Shown: one piece after another, positions 18,828 to 27,993 of the stretch
How the letters are laid out: each line of letters starts with the position of its first letter
Numbering within the stretch: position 1 is the stretch's first letter
DNA from: Litorilituus lipolyticus
GTDB lineage: Bacteria > Pseudomonadota > Gammaproteobacteria > Enterobacterales > Alteromonadaceae
Direction of reading: 5' to 3'
DNA: 64,000 bases
NCBI RefSeq assembly: GCF_006439335.1
Contig: NZ_SAWY01000020.1
Coordinates: forward strand, 62,001-126,000
Position numbers and translations under genes: made by a program
Notes under the pieces: generated by a model
Databases searched by the model: none
Told to the model about the DNA's origin: nothing
The model's input: only the letters and a program-made list of their open reading frames with translations

Positions 18828-20480
18828 TTATATTTTTGCGTAAAAACAACCAAAAGCTGGTAAATCAATACTCAAGTTATTTCCTTGAACTTGTTTAAGG
18901 CTCCCTGACAGTAAATTATGCTCTGTCAGTGCTATTAGGTTGCTTTCTTCAAACGTCTCAATACAAGAAAGATCTAAGTTAGTTTTTTGCGAATGCTCAC
19001 TTAAATTGAAGCAAATCACTAACTGTTCTTGCTGGAAAGTTCGCACAAAAGCCAATATTGGTTCTTCACTGGCTAACATTTTGATATCGCCATATAAAAT
19101 AGCAGGTTGGCTTTTACGCCACGCATTGAAATGACGATAGCTATTCAAAATAGAATCCGCTGATAATTCTTGCTTGTTAACAGACTTAACAATATGGTCA
19201 GGCGACATAGGTAACCAAGGTTTAGCTTCACTAAAGCCAGCATTAACTTGTGAATCTTGCCATGGATGTGGTGTTCTACAGCCATCTCGTCCTTTAAACT
19301 GTGGCCAGAAAGTAATGCCATATGGGTCTTGAATATCTGCATAGGCTATATCGGCCTCAGTTAATCCAAGCTCTTCACCTTGGTAGCTACAAACACTACC
19401 GCGCAGTGAAGCTATCATAGCAAATAACATTTTGGCAAAGCTTGGAGCTTCATAGCCTCCCCAACGAGATACTACGCGTTGCACGTCATGATTAGAAATA
19501 GACCAGCATGGCCAACCATCGCTCACACGTGACTCTAATGATTCAACCACTTGCTTTATATAGCCTGAAGTAAAATTGTCAGTTAATAAATCAAAGCTGT
19601 AACCCATGTGCAATCTTGCATCACCTTGGGTATATTCTGCCATAGTTTTTAACGAGTCTTCAGATGAAATCTCACCTAACGCTACCGTACCAGGATACTT
19701 ATTAAGTAACGTACGAATAGACTCGATAAAACCTAAGTTTTCATCTTGAGTATTATTAAAATAATGATACTGATAGGCATAAGGGTTTTTCTCATCAAAA
19801 CCAATGCTTTGTCGTAATTCTTTCGGCTTGGCAGGGTTATCGCGTAACTGTGCATCATGAAAACAAAAATTAATAGCATCAAGTCTAAAGCCATCTACAC
19901 CGCGCTTTAACCAAAACTCTACATTATTTAATACTGCTTGGCGTACATCAGGATTATGGAAATTTAAATCTGGCTGACTTGATAAAAAGTTATGCAAATA
20001 GTACTGCTGACGGCGAGGCTCCCACGTCCAGCCTGTGCCACCAAAAATTGATAACCAGTTATTTGGTGCCGTGCCGTCTTCTTTAGCATCTGCCCAAACG
20101 TACCAATCTGCTTTATCATTGGTTTTATCTTCACGACTATCAAGAAACCACTGGTGTTGATCTGAGGTATGGCTTAATACCTGATCAATCATAATTTTGA
20201 TACCTAAAGCATGAGCTTTCACCACCAATTCATCAAAATCAGCTAGTGTGCCAAATAATGGATCAATATCGCGGTAGTCACTAATATCATAACCAAAGTC
20301 TTTCATAGGTGATTTGAAGAAAGGAGATATCCAAATCGCATCTACACCAAGACTGGCAATATAATCTAATTTGGCAATAATACCGGGTAAATCACCAATT
20401 CCATCTTGGTTGGCATCATTGAAGCTACGTGGGTAAATTTGATAAATTACCGCACCGCGCCACCACATTTGTTCACTCAT
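18828..20480 (-). CDS. Cytoplasmic alpha-glucosidase, GH13
   Basis: A 550-residue exo-acting enzyme that should release glucose from maltose and short maltodextrins in the cytoplasm; no signal peptide is present. The start of the fold is WWRGAVIYQIYPRSF. Catalytic motifs: DGFRLDAINF (nucleophile D201), ALGEISSED (acid E270) and SNHDVQR (D332). The QVLSHTSDQH block and GIGDLPGI loop are typical of the oligo-1,6-glucosidase/alpha-glucosidase subfamilies (GH13_17/23 type) of marine gammaproteobacteria and Caulobacter; alpha-1,4 versus alpha-1,6 preference cannot be decided by eye. It is divergent from the GH31 gene across a 340-bp region with three operators. Confidence 0.92.
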   Translation of the reverse strand: MSEQMWWRGAVIYQIYPRSFNDANQDGIGDLPGIIAKLDYIASLGVDAIWISPFFKSPMKDFGYDISDYRDIDPLFGTLADFDELVVKAHALGIKIMIDQVLSHTSDQHQWFLDSREDKTNDKADWYVWADAKEDGTAPNNWLSIFGGTGWTWEPRRQQYYLHNFLSSQPDLNFHNPDVRQAVLNNVEFWLKRGVDGFRLDAINFCFHDAQLRDNPAKPKELRQSIGFDEKNPYAYQYHYFNNTQDENLGFIESIRTLLNKYPGTVALGEISSEDSLKTMAEYTQGDARLHMGYSFDLLTDNFTSGYIKQVVESLESRVSDGWPCWSISNHDVQRVVSRWGGYEAPSFAKMLFAMIASLRGSVCSYQGEELGLTEADIAYADIQDPYGITFWPQFKGRDGCRTPHPWQDSQVNAGFSEAKPWLPMSPDHIVKSVNKQELSADSILNSYRHFNAWRKSQPAILYGDIKMLASEEPILAFVRTFQQEQLVICFNLSEHSQKTNLDLSCIETFEESNLIALTEHNLLSGSLKQVQGNNLSIDLPAFGCFYAKI

Positions 20481-20635
20481 GTATAAACCCCGGGAAAATT
20501 ATCAGTAAACATTTACGTTTACACTTTGTTATTGAATACATTTGGTTAAAACAGTCACTATTGAAAAACAAAACAAGTTACTGTGAGTCAACCTATTAAA
20601 AAGAATACGCAATAACCTAAAGAGGTAACAGGGCT

Positions 20636-20649
20636 TGCATACGTATGCA
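20636..20649. promoter_or_regulatory. LacI-type operator, perfect palindrome
   Basis: TGCATACGTATGCA is fully self-complementary and the strongest site in the window. Its centre is 31 bp from the next operator. Confidence 0.8.
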
Positions 20650-20666
20650 TGAGCAATGCAAGAAAT

Positions 20667-20680
20667 TACATACGTATGTA
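20667..20680. promoter_or_regulatory. LacI-type operator, perfect palindrome
   Basis: TACATACGTATGTA is fully self-complementary, 31 bp centre to centre from the first operator of this region and 73 bp from the third. Confidence 0.8.
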
Positions 20681-20739
20681 TTTTTTGATGAACTCTTTAC
20701 CCTTTGTGGCTTTGAACTGAATTTACATGCAATGCTGTT

Positions 20740-20753
20740 TGCATACGTATTCA
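20740..20753. promoter_or_regulatory. LacI-type operator proximal to the GH31 gene
   Basis: TGCATACGTATTCA, 68 bp before the GH31 start and overlapping the expected -35 position for the TATACT hexamer at 20769. Confidence 0.75.
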
Positions 20754-20820
20754 AGATGTCGCGGTGACTATACTGAGGTTATTATCATGATATCACTGCA
20801 CTATTAATAAGAAGAACCGC

Positions 20821-23307
20821 TTGAAATTATTTGTCAGAACCTCCGCTTTTACTCTGCTCTTTTCTTTAGTGCTTTTAGCTAGCACCCTATGGAGTGCTAA
20901 TGTTTTAGCAAGTACTCAACCAGATACTTATCAAAGTCACGTCTTTGAAAAGACTTATTTGAAGGTTAACACTGCGCAACATACTATTCACTTGACTGCT
21001 TATGACACTGCAATAGAAGTGCTTTATCAAAGCGATAAAACACCACTCCCCTCATATGCAATAAAAGAACAAGCCAAACCACATGCTGCACACTTTCAAG
21101 AGGCTAACAATGAATTACTCTTTTCTACAGGAGAACTAACTGCTGTTATTAACAAAAGTCCTTTTAATATTAAGTTTTACCATCGAGGTGATTTACTTAT
21201 CGGCGAAGAAGCCGGTTACGTAAAGCAACTTAAAGAGCAAGGTGAGAAGGATATTTTTCACGGTTTTCGTTTTAAATTAAGCGAAAGTGAAAAACTACTT
21301 GGTGCAGGCGAACGTGTACTAGGAATGGATAGAAGGGGTCATAGGTTACCACTTTATAATAAAGCACATTATGGCTATACCACTGAATCTAACCAAATGA
21401 ATTTTTCTATTCCTGCAGTATTATCAAGTAAAAAGTATTTATTACTATTTGATAATTCAGCCAAAGGCTGGTTGGATTTAGGGAAGTCTACATCTGATAT
21501 TCTTCAATTTTCAGCCGTAAGTGGCCGCGCTTCATATGTGATATTTTCGGGTGATAGCTATCCAGACATCATTCACAACTATGTAAAACTAACAGGTACA
21601 CAGCCAATGCCCCCTCGCTGGGCTCTAGGTAATTTTGCTTCTCGTTTTGGTTATCGTTCTGAAAAGGAAGTAATCTCGACCGTAGAAAAATTCATAGAGT
21701 TAGATATCCCGCTGGATGCTTTAGTACTCGATTTATACTGGTTTGGCAAAGATATAAAAGGCCATATGGGCAACTTAGCTTGGGATAAAGAAACTTTCCC
21801 AACCCCTGAAAAAATGATGAACAACCTTAAAGAAAAAGGCGTAAAAACAGTGCTCATTACTGAGCCTTTTGTACTCTCAAGTTCAAAAAAATGGCAAGAT
21901 GCGGTAGATAACCAAGCGTTAGCAAAAGATGCCAATGGAAAAGCTAAAACCTTTGATTTTTATTTTGGTAATACAGGGCTAATTGATGTTTTTAATGAAA
22001 CAGGTCGTCGTTGGTTTACTGATATTTATCAAACATTAGATAAACAAGGCGTTAGTGGTTGGTGGGGCGACCTTGGTGAGCCAGAAGTTCACCCAAGCGA
22101 TACATTACATACCCTAGACAATGGTCTCAAAGTCAATGCTGATGCTATTCATAATGTCTATGGCCATCAGTGGGCAAAAATGCTCTATGAAAATCAACTC
22201 GATTTACACCCAAATGTACGCCCTTTTATACTTATGCGCTCTGGCTTTGCGGGTTCACAGCGCTATGGCATGATCCCTTGGACTGGTGATGTTAGTCGCT
22301 CATGGGGTGGATTACAGCCACAAGTAGAACTTAGCTTGCAAATGAGTTTACTGGGTTTAAGTTACACACACTCAGATTTAGGTGGCTTTGCTGGCGGCGA
22401 AAGCTTTGATAAAGAACTGTACATACGTTGGTTACAATATGGGGTTTTTCAACCTATTTATCGTCCACATGCACAAGACAATATTGCGCCTGAAGTCGTT
22501 TTTCATGATAAAGAAACCCAAGATATATTACGTGAGTTTATTAAGCTGCGTTATCAATTACTGCCTTATAACTACACATTGGCTTATCAAAACAGTACTA
22601 CCGGTATGCCACTTATGCGCCCGTTATTTTTTGAAAATGAACACAATACTCAATTCATCAATAATGCACAAAGTTACCTCTGGGGTGATGCATTCTTAGT
22701 TACACCAATTGTTAAAGCTAAGCAAAAAGAAGTCGAAATACAGCTACCTCAAGGCGTTTGGTTTGATTACTTTTCAGGTAAAAAGTACCAAGGCAACCAG
22801 ACAATCTCTTTGCCGACAGCACTTAAAACCTTGCCCGTAATGGTTCGTGCAGGTTCATTTATCCCAATGGCTTCAACTATGCAATCTACCCAAGAATACA
22901 GTAGCCAGCAATTAACACTGCATTATTATGCAGATAAATCTGTAAAAAACAGCTCAGGTCAAATGTATGAAGATGATGGTGTTAGCGTAAACAACATTGC
23001 CAATCAACAATATGAAATACTTAACTTTTCAGTAAATAATGAGAGCAATTTATCATTTAAGCTATCTCATCAAGGACAATACCAAGGGATGCCTAAGTAT
23101 CGAGATGTTAACTTAGTTATTCACCACTTAGAAAAGCGACCAAAAGAAGTCAAATTAAATGGTCGTAATTTAAAAGTAGCGCAGAACGATAAAACGCAAG
23201 CAATTTGGGATGCTACGAAGAAAACTTTCACAGTAAAATTCACTTGGCAACATGAGAAACATGGGCAACAATACCTACAAAAGCCAATAACGCTAAGTGT
23301 AAAATAA
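20821..23307 (+). CDS. Exported alpha-glucosidase, GH31
   Basis: An 828-residue retaining alpha-glucosidase, probably periplasmic, acting on maltodextrin ends or alpha-linked branches. The start is TTG at 20821: the signal peptide (KLFVRTSAFTLLFSLVLLA, cleavage near VLA-ST) begins there, the next Met is far inside, and an AAGAAG purine run precedes it. The GH31 beta-sandwich comes first, then the barrel with ALVLDLYWFGKDIKG and LITEPFVL. The nucleophile is D417 in WWGDLGEPE, in place of the usual W-x-D-M-N-E, and the acid/base is D490 in WTGDVSRSWGGL. A C-terminal beta region carries YEDDG. The stop is 3 bp before glucokinase, so the two form an operon. Confidence 0.92.
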   Translation: MKLFVRTSAFTLLFSLVLLASTLWSANVLASTQPDTYQSHVFEKTYLKVNTAQHTIHLTAYDTAIEVLYQSDKTPLPSYAIKEQAKPHAAHFQEANNELLFSTGELTAVINKSPFNIKFYHRGDLLIGEEAGYVKQLKEQGEKDIFHGFRFKLSESEKLLGAGERVLGMDRRGHRLPLYNKAHYGYTTESNQMNFSIPAVLSSKKYLLLFDNSAKGWLDLGKSTSDILQFSAVSGRASYVIFSGDSYPDIIHNYVKLTGTQPMPPRWALGNFASRFGYRSEKEVISTVEKFIELDIPLDALVLDLYWFGKDIKGHMGNLAWDKETFPTPEKMMNNLKEKGVKTVLITEPFVLSSSKKWQDAVDNQALAKDANGKAKTFDFYFGNTGLIDVFNETGRRWFTDIYQTLDKQGVSGWWGDLGEPEVHPSDTLHTLDNGLKVNADAIHNVYGHQWAKMLYENQLDLHPNVRPFILMRSGFAGSQRYGMIPWTGDVSRSWGGLQPQVELSLQMSLLGLSYTHSDLGGFAGGESFDKELYIRWLQYGVFQPIYRPHAQDNIAPEVVFHDKETQDILREFIKLRYQLLPYNYTLAYQNSTTGMPLMRPLFFENEHNTQFINNAQSYLWGDAFLVTPIVKAKQKEVEIQLPQGVWFDYFSGKKYQGNQTISLPTALKTLPVMVRAGSFIPMASTMQSTQEYSSQQLTLHYYADKSVKNSSGQMYEDDGVSVNNIANQQYEILNFSVNNESNLSFKLSHQGQYQGMPKYRDVNLVIHHLEKRPKEVKLNGRNLKVAQNDKTQAIWDATKKTFTVKFTWQHEKHGQQYLQKPITLSVK

Positions 23308-23310
23308 GCC

Positions 23311-24297
23311 ATGAAAAGTAATCAGCCAAGCGCATTAAATTTAATCGCCGATATCGGTGGAACCAACATTCGTATCGCCCTAGCTGATGCTAATGCCGAA
23401 CAAAAATTTACTCACATTGAAACCTATCGATGTGCAGATTTTACTGGTTTAAGCGAAATCCTCGCTCTCTATATTAGCAACCAAGGGTTCCATGACAAGA
23501 CAATTAACGCTTGCCTGGCAATAGCTTGCCCAACTGACCAAGACATTATTTCAATGACTAATTTGCCTTGGCAGTTTTCTCAAAAAGCCTTAAAAACTGA
23601 ACTAAACCTCAGCAGCTTATCGTTTATAAATGATTACACCGCGATTGCGATGGCTATTCCTTTATTAAATGAACAGCAAAAAGTACAAATTGGTACGGGT
23701 AAAGCAAAGACAGGAATGCCCATTTCCGTCTGCGGCCCAGGAACAGGCTTAGGTGTTGCAAATTTAGTAAACATCAATAACCAATGGCATTGTATTAGCG
23801 GTGAAGGTGGTCATGTTGACTTTGCGCCTGTGAGCGATGAAGAAATTCAAATCCTAGCGAGTCTGAAAAAAATCAAAGAACGTGTTTCATATGAACAACT
23901 ATTATCAGGCTATGGCTTAGAACAAATATATACAGCGTTAGTTGAAATAGATCAGGTTGATGCCCCTGCTAAACTATCAGCACAGCAAATTAGTGAAAGT
24001 GCAAAGAACGCTAGCTGTGCTACTTGTAACAAAGCATTAGATACTTTCTGCAAAGTACTAGGAAGTTTTGCGGGTAACCTTGCCTTAACATCAAATAGTC
24101 AAGGTGGTGTTTATATTGCGGGTGGTATAGTACCGCGATTTATAGATTATGTTCAAAACAGTCAATTTAGAGCACGTTTCGAATACAAAGGGCGTTTATC
24201 AAATATTCCAAAATCAACACCAACCTTTGTTATAACTGAACCTCAACCAGGTTTATTAGGTGCTGCAGCTTATATACTGCAACAGCAAAGCCAATAA
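23311..24297 (+). CDS. glk: Glucokinase
   Basis: A 328-residue cytosolic kinase converting glucose to glucose-6-phosphate with ATP. Visible motifs are the N-terminal phosphate loop ADIGGTNIRIAL (residues 13-24), SFINDYTA with the catalytic Asp, VCGPGTGLGVAN, GEGGHVDFAP (sugar binding) and the C-terminal GGIVPRF. Length matches the bacterial Glk family rather than ROK kinases. It begins 3 bp after the GH31 stop, so it is co-transcribed and channels glucose released by the glucosidases into glycolysis. Confidence 0.94.
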   Translation: MKSNQPSALNLIADIGGTNIRIALADANAEQKFTHIETYRCADFTGLSEILALYISNQGFHDKTINACLAIACPTDQDIISMTNLPWQFSQKALKTELNLSSLSFINDYTAIAMAIPLLNEQQKVQIGTGKAKTGMPISVCGPGTGLGVANLVNINNQWHCISGEGGHVDFAPVSDEEIQILASLKKIKERVSYEQLLSGYGLEQIYTALVEIDQVDAPAKLSAQQISESAKNASCATCNKALDTFCKVLGSFAGNLALTSNSQGGVYIAGGIVPRFIDYVQNSQFRARFEYKGRLSNIPKSTPTFVITEPQPGLLGAAAYILQQQSQ

Positions 24298-24327
24298 AAA
24301 CAGCATTACTCAGGTAAAATGCCCCGT

Positions 24328-24341
24328 TGAATACGTATGTA
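24328..24341. promoter_or_regulatory. LacI-type operator upstream of the MFS transporter
   Basis: TGAATACGTATGTA, 31 bp after glk and 194 bp before the transporter ATG. A terminator hairpin lies between this site and the transporter. Confidence 0.75.
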
Positions 24342-24436
24342 AACGCTAGTTCAAACAATCTTTAGTGAGTATATTAGTGCTATTGAAAATGATTTTTCAA
24401 TGCACACTCTGTTTGATATTGGCCCAGATTTTAGGC

Positions 24437-24464
24437 AAAAGCACTCGTTGTGAGTGCTTTTTTT
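24437..24464 (+). terminator. Terminator in the glk-transporter gap
   Basis: Stem AAAAGCACTC/GAGTGCTTTT with a 5-nt loop and a seven-T tail. It ends GH31-glk transcription, or serves as an attenuator if a promoter fires at the 24328 operator. Confidence 0.9.
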
Positions 24465-24535
24465 ATCAAAATCAATAATGCCAATAAAACAGTATAATTA
24501 TAATGATAAAACTAACGTGATAAGAGCATTCAATT

Positions 24536-26038
24536 ATGAGCAAACAAAGTCCCCAAGCCGTTGGCAAACCCAAACTCAGTTTTTGGCAAATATGGAATGT
24601 TAGCTTTGGTTTTCTTGGCGTTCAGTTTGGCTTTGCTTTACAAAATGCTAACGCGAGTAGAATTCTTTCTGACCTAGGCGCCGATCTTCACTCTTTATCT
24701 TTATTTTGGCTTGTGGCGCCGATTATGGGGCTAATAATTCAACCTATTGTTGGCTCTGCATCTGACAAAACGTGGAATCGATTAGGCAGACGTACTCCCT
24801 ATATTTTAGCGGGCGGTATTGCTGCAGCAATAGGCATGCTATTAATGCCAAATTCTGCAACGCTAGCAAGCTTTATCACACCATTAATTTTTGGCGCTAT
24901 GATGCTAGCCATAATGGATGCTTCATTCAATTTAGCTTTTCAACCATTTAGAGCCTTAGTGTCTGACATGGTACCTGCTGAACAACGAAATATAGGCTAC
25001 TCCATACAGTCTTTTTTAATCAATATTGGCGCGGTTCTTGGTTCAATTTTACCTTTCGTATTAACAAACGTGATCGGTTTAGAAAATACGGCAGGTACTG
25101 GCCAAGTAGCCCCTTCGGTTATTTGGGCTTTTTATATTGGTGCTACCGTGATGTTAGGCTCTGTATTATGGACAGTATTTCGAACTAAGGAATACGCTCC
25201 AGGTTGTAACGGCTTAGCGACTCTAGACACATCAAAATCTGAAGATTCACTCTTTAAAAAGTTATCTGATTTCTTCGGCTTAATGAAAACCATGCCTGCA
25301 ACAATGAAGCAATTAGCCACAGTGCAATTCTTCTCTTGGTTTGCGTTATTTATCATGTGGGTTTATACCATGCCTGCAATCACTCAACATATTTGGGGTA
25401 TAGAGGCTAAGTGGTTTGATCCAGACTATCTAGCGTCTATTGCTGTTGTCCCTCAAGAAATAGCGGCCGCAAAAGGTACAGCCGGTGACTGGGTGGGTAT
25501 TATCTTTGCTGCTTATTCATTATTTGCGGCAATTGCTTCATTATTTCTTGCGAAAGTAGCCAATAAAATAGGCAGAAAGCTCACCTATTCCTTATCGTTG
25601 CTTGCAGGCGGCTTAGGTTACCTAAGCATTATGTTAATGCAAAACCCTGAACCAACAATGGTAAACCTATTTATTACTCAAATTGAAGTTCCACAAGGTG
25701 CCGTATCATTGTTTTTACCTATGGTAGGGGTGGGTATTGCATGGGCTGCTATTTTAGCGATGCCTTATGCTATTTTGGCTGGCTCTTTACCTGCGAAACA
25801 AACAGGCGTATATATGGGAATATTTAATTTTACCATTGCTGCACCACAAATTATTTCAGGGATTTTTGCAGGTTGGATCTTAACTACAGTATTTAATAAC
25901 CAAGCGATTTATATCATTATGCTTGCAGGTATTTCTATGGTGCTAGCAGCCATGTCGGTTTACTTTGTTAAAGAAGGTACTGAACAAGCAATAACAACAG
26001 AAGGTAATGATCGTAAAAGTGCAGTCACAACAAGCTAA
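24536..26038 (+). CDS. MFS sugar transporter, maltose/glucoside type
   Basis: A 500-residue inner-membrane carrier with about 12 hydrophobic segments. The N-terminal block FWQIWNVSFGFLGVQFGFAL and the RLGRRTPYIL loop are those of the SLC45-like/GPH branch that imports maltose or glucosides in Xanthomonadales and Alteromonadales. The second-half signature KIGRKLTY is also present. It likely passes maltose, maltodextrins or glucose to the cytoplasmic glucosidase and Glk. TATAAT at 24493-24498 may be its own -10, although no convincing -35 is seen. It is convergent with the LacI-family gene, with a bidirectional terminator between. Confidence 0.9.
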   Translation: MSKQSPQAVGKPKLSFWQIWNVSFGFLGVQFGFALQNANASRILSDLGADLHSLSLFWLVAPIMGLIIQPIVGSASDKTWNRLGRRTPYILAGGIAAAIGMLLMPNSATLASFITPLIFGAMMLAIMDASFNLAFQPFRALVSDMVPAEQRNIGYSIQSFLINIGAVLGSILPFVLTNVIGLENTAGTGQVAPSVIWAFYIGATVMLGSVLWTVFRTKEYAPGCNGLATLDTSKSEDSLFKKLSDFFGLMKTMPATMKQLATVQFFSWFALFIMWVYTMPAITQHIWGIEAKWFDPDYLASIAVVPQEIAAAKGTAGDWVGIIFAAYSLFAAIASLFLAKVANKIGRKLTYSLSLLAGGLGYLSIMLMQNPEPTMVNLFITQIEVPQGAVSLFLPMVGVGIAWAAILAMPYAILAGSLPAKQTGVYMGIFNFTIAAPQIISGIFAGWILTTVFNNQAIYIIMLAGISMVLAAMSVYFVKEGTEQAITTEGNDRKSAVTTS

Positions 26039-26055
26039 AAGTTATTGCCTGTAAA

Positions 26056-26091
26056 CATCAAAAAAGGACGCATGGGCGTCCTTTTTTGATG
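26056..26091. terminator. Bidirectional terminator between transporter and regulator
   Basis: A perfect 16-bp stem (26056-26071 with 26076-26091, loop ATGG) with A6 and T6 tracts on either side of the GC core, so it works on both strands. Confidence 0.95.
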
Positions 26092-26129
26092 TTATAAATT
26101 CACTTATTGAAATCCTCAGTAATCAGCGG

Positions 26130-27152
26130 CTACTCTCCACATGATTTTCTAACGACTAACTCAGGTTTTATGAGCGAAGTGCTTACATCTTCTCCTGCAA
26201 TAAGTTTTAACAAACTTTCGACTAACATTTCACCCGCAATTTTTGTATCTTGCTTTACTGTGGTAAGTGGTGGAAAAGTAAAACTCGCAATAGCGATATC
26301 ATCAAAACCCGCGACAGTGACTTCTTCTGGAATAGACTTACCATGCTCTTTTAAGGCTCTCATTGCGCCTATGGCGATCAAATCACTGGCTGCACAAATC
26401 GCATCAAAAGACTCATTACTTTCAATTAACCGACACGCAGCTTTATATCCAGCTTCTTCAGTATAAAGCGCATTAAATTGTAGTTCAGGGTTCACTGTTA
26501 AATTGTGTGATTTAAGTGCTTCACAATGACCTTTATAGCGATCAAAAAATTCAGGTGCATGGCTAGAAGCACTACCTAAAAAGGCAATATTTTTGCGACC
26601 TTGATTTATAACATGCTCGGTAACTTCTTTGCCGCCTTGAAAATTATCACAGCCAATCGAAACAAGAGATAAATCTTCTACCTCAGCGCCCCAGCGAACA
26701 AAGTGCGTTCCTTGTTCTGTTAACTGGACGAGCTTTTCTTCAAAATCAACAAAGTCGCCATAACCTAATAGTATTAAACCGTCTGCTTTATTACTGTCTT
26801 CAAAGTCTGCGTGCCAATCATCACTCGCTTGTTGAAAAGAGACCAGTAAATCATAGCCTTTATTCGAGCATGCTCGAGTAATACTACCCAACATGGATAA
26901 AAAGAACGGGTTAATCGCTGAATCATCATTTGTAGGATCTTCAAACAATAGCAAAGCAATAGTATCACTTTGTTGAGTACGCAAATTACTAGCATTTTTA
27001 TCAACTTTGTAATTTAGTTCTTTGGCTATAGCTTGAATTTTTGTGCGGGTAGCCTCATTGACCAGAGGGCTATTGCGTAATGCTCTAGATACGGTGGACT
27101 GTGAAACCCCCGCTCGGTATGCAATATCAAATGAAGTAGCTTTATCTTTCAC
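26130..27152 (-). CDS. LacI-family transcriptional regulator of the starch locus
   Basis: A 340-residue DNA-binding repressor or activator. The N-terminal helix-turn-helix (SFDIAYRAGVSQSTVSRALR, about residues 8-27) and hinge helix are intact, followed by a periplasmic-binding-like sensor domain (FLSMLGSI, GCDNFQGG, FDAICAASDLIAIGAMRAL, VAGFDDIAIA). It is the only regulator in the locus, which makes it the best candidate to bind the seven ATACGTAT palindromes; LacI proteins typically bind such 14-20 bp palindromes. It corresponds in position to MalR-type regulators of Alteromonadales. No ATACGTAT site lies before its own start, so autoregulation through that motif is not apparent. Confidence 0.88.
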   Translation of the reverse strand: MKDKATSFDIAYRAGVSQSTVSRALRNSPLVNEATRTKIQAIAKELNYKVDKNASNLRTQQSDTIALLLFEDPTNDDSAINPFFLSMLGSITRACSNKGYDLLVSFQQASDDWHADFEDSNKADGLILLGYGDFVDFEEKLVQLTEQGTHFVRWGAEVEDLSLVSIGCDNFQGGKEVTEHVINQGRKNIAFLGSASSHAPEFFDRYKGHCEALKSHNLTVNPELQFNALYTEEAGYKAACRLIESNESFDAICAASDLIAIGAMRALKEHGKSIPEEVTVAGFDDIAIASFTFPPLTTVKQDTKIAGEMLVESLLKLIAGEDVSTSLIKPELVVRKSCGE

Positions 27153-27220
27153 ATTGGTATACTCAAAACAACTGTATTAACAAGAATATACTTGCTGGAA
27201 TTAGATTGAAAGCCTAAATA

Positions 27221-27254
27221 CAAAAAAGCCTAAGTATTTCAACTTAGGCTTTTT
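27221..27254 (-). terminator. Terminator of the outer-membrane barrel gene
   Basis: A 12-bp perfect stem (27223-27234 with 27243-27254, loop of 8) ending in a T run on the minus strand, 30 bp after the barrel-protein stop. Confidence 0.9.
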
Positions 27255-27283
27255 AATCATTGTAAAGAGTCATTGGCAAAGTG

Positions 27284-27949
27284 TTAGAAGATTGAACCTA
27301 TTTCTAAACTAACCATACCAAGGCTTAAGTCTTCTGAACTGCTCAAATCTACCCAGCTTTGTTTGTAACTTGCCCTGAAAAACATACTGTTATCAAGTTC
27401 ATAACGAACACCTGCTGCTACATTATAAGAAAAACGCGTATCTGAGTGAGTATTTTGATAACTGTCACAGATATAACCCCACCAAGGATCCCACCAACAA
27501 ATACTACCAGGAGGACCATCAGCAATATTGCTGTCTAAAAAGCTCCATCCTAACCCCGCTTGTACAAACGGTGTAAACTGCTCTTTTAAGACATGATAAA
27601 CAACATTAAATTGCGTCTGATAAATATTCATTTGGTGATCAATTTCAAAAGTATCACCGTCATCCTCAATTAATTTAGCTTGATAATCAGGCTTAACTGA
27701 TGAAAAATCAAAATTAACTAATACATGAGCATTAACGTTATAGCCTAAAGTGAAACCCCAACCATATTCACTATCTAAGTCTAAGGATGATTCATTGCCA
27801 CCCTTAACATCAGCAGATTGGCTGTTAACTAATTGGAAACTCGCTTCCCATCTATTTTCACGTTTAGTATAACTCGCAAACGCATCAACACTCATACATA
27901 GCAAAGTACAAAAGAGTGCCATTTTCATTAACATTGTCTTGGTAAACAT
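27284..27949 (-). CDS. Outer-membrane beta-barrel protein
   Basis: A 221-residue protein with a Sec signal peptide (cleavage near AFAS) and alternating amphipathic strands typical of an eight-stranded OmpW/opacity-type barrel: GWGFTLGYNV, TPFVQAGLGWSFLDS, RFSYNVAAGVRYEL, and a C-terminal strand ending in Phe (LEIGSIF). A tryptophan/cysteine insertion (CWWDPWWGYIC) sits in a predicted loop with a possible disulfide. The function is unknown. Several Met codons near the start leave the exact N-terminus open; I keep the outermost. Confidence 0.78.
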   Translation of the reverse strand: MFTKTMLMKMALFCTLLCMSVDAFASYTKRENRWEASFQLVNSQSADVKGGNESSLDLDSEYGWGFTLGYNVNAHVLVNFDFSSVKPDYQAKLIEDDGDTFEIDHQMNIYQTQFNVVYHVLKEQFTPFVQAGLGWSFLDSNIADGPPGSICWWDPWWGYICDSYQNTHSDTRFSYNVAAGVRYELDNSMFFRASYKQSWVDLSSSEDLSLGMVSLEIGSIF

Positions 27950-27993
27950 ATCATCTTTCCTTAGTGCTATATTTATTTATCCAGCAATTACTT

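Larger units (their letters stand above)
20481..20820. promoter_or_regulatory. Divergent control region between the two alpha-glucosidase genes
   Basis: A gene-free 340-bp region with three ATACGTAT operators (listed separately) and, nearer the GH13 gene, a different inverted repeat GTAAAC-N6-GTTTAC at 20505-20522 about 25 bp before its ATG. TATACT at 20769-20774 is a candidate -10 for the GH31 gene; its -35 would fall within the 20740 operator, which would suit repression. Confidence 0.65.

Noticed and set aside
20505..20522. GTAAAC-N6-GTTTAC inverted repeat as an eighth copy of the starch operator
   Set aside because: It lacks the ATACGTAT core; kept only as a note in the control-region entry.
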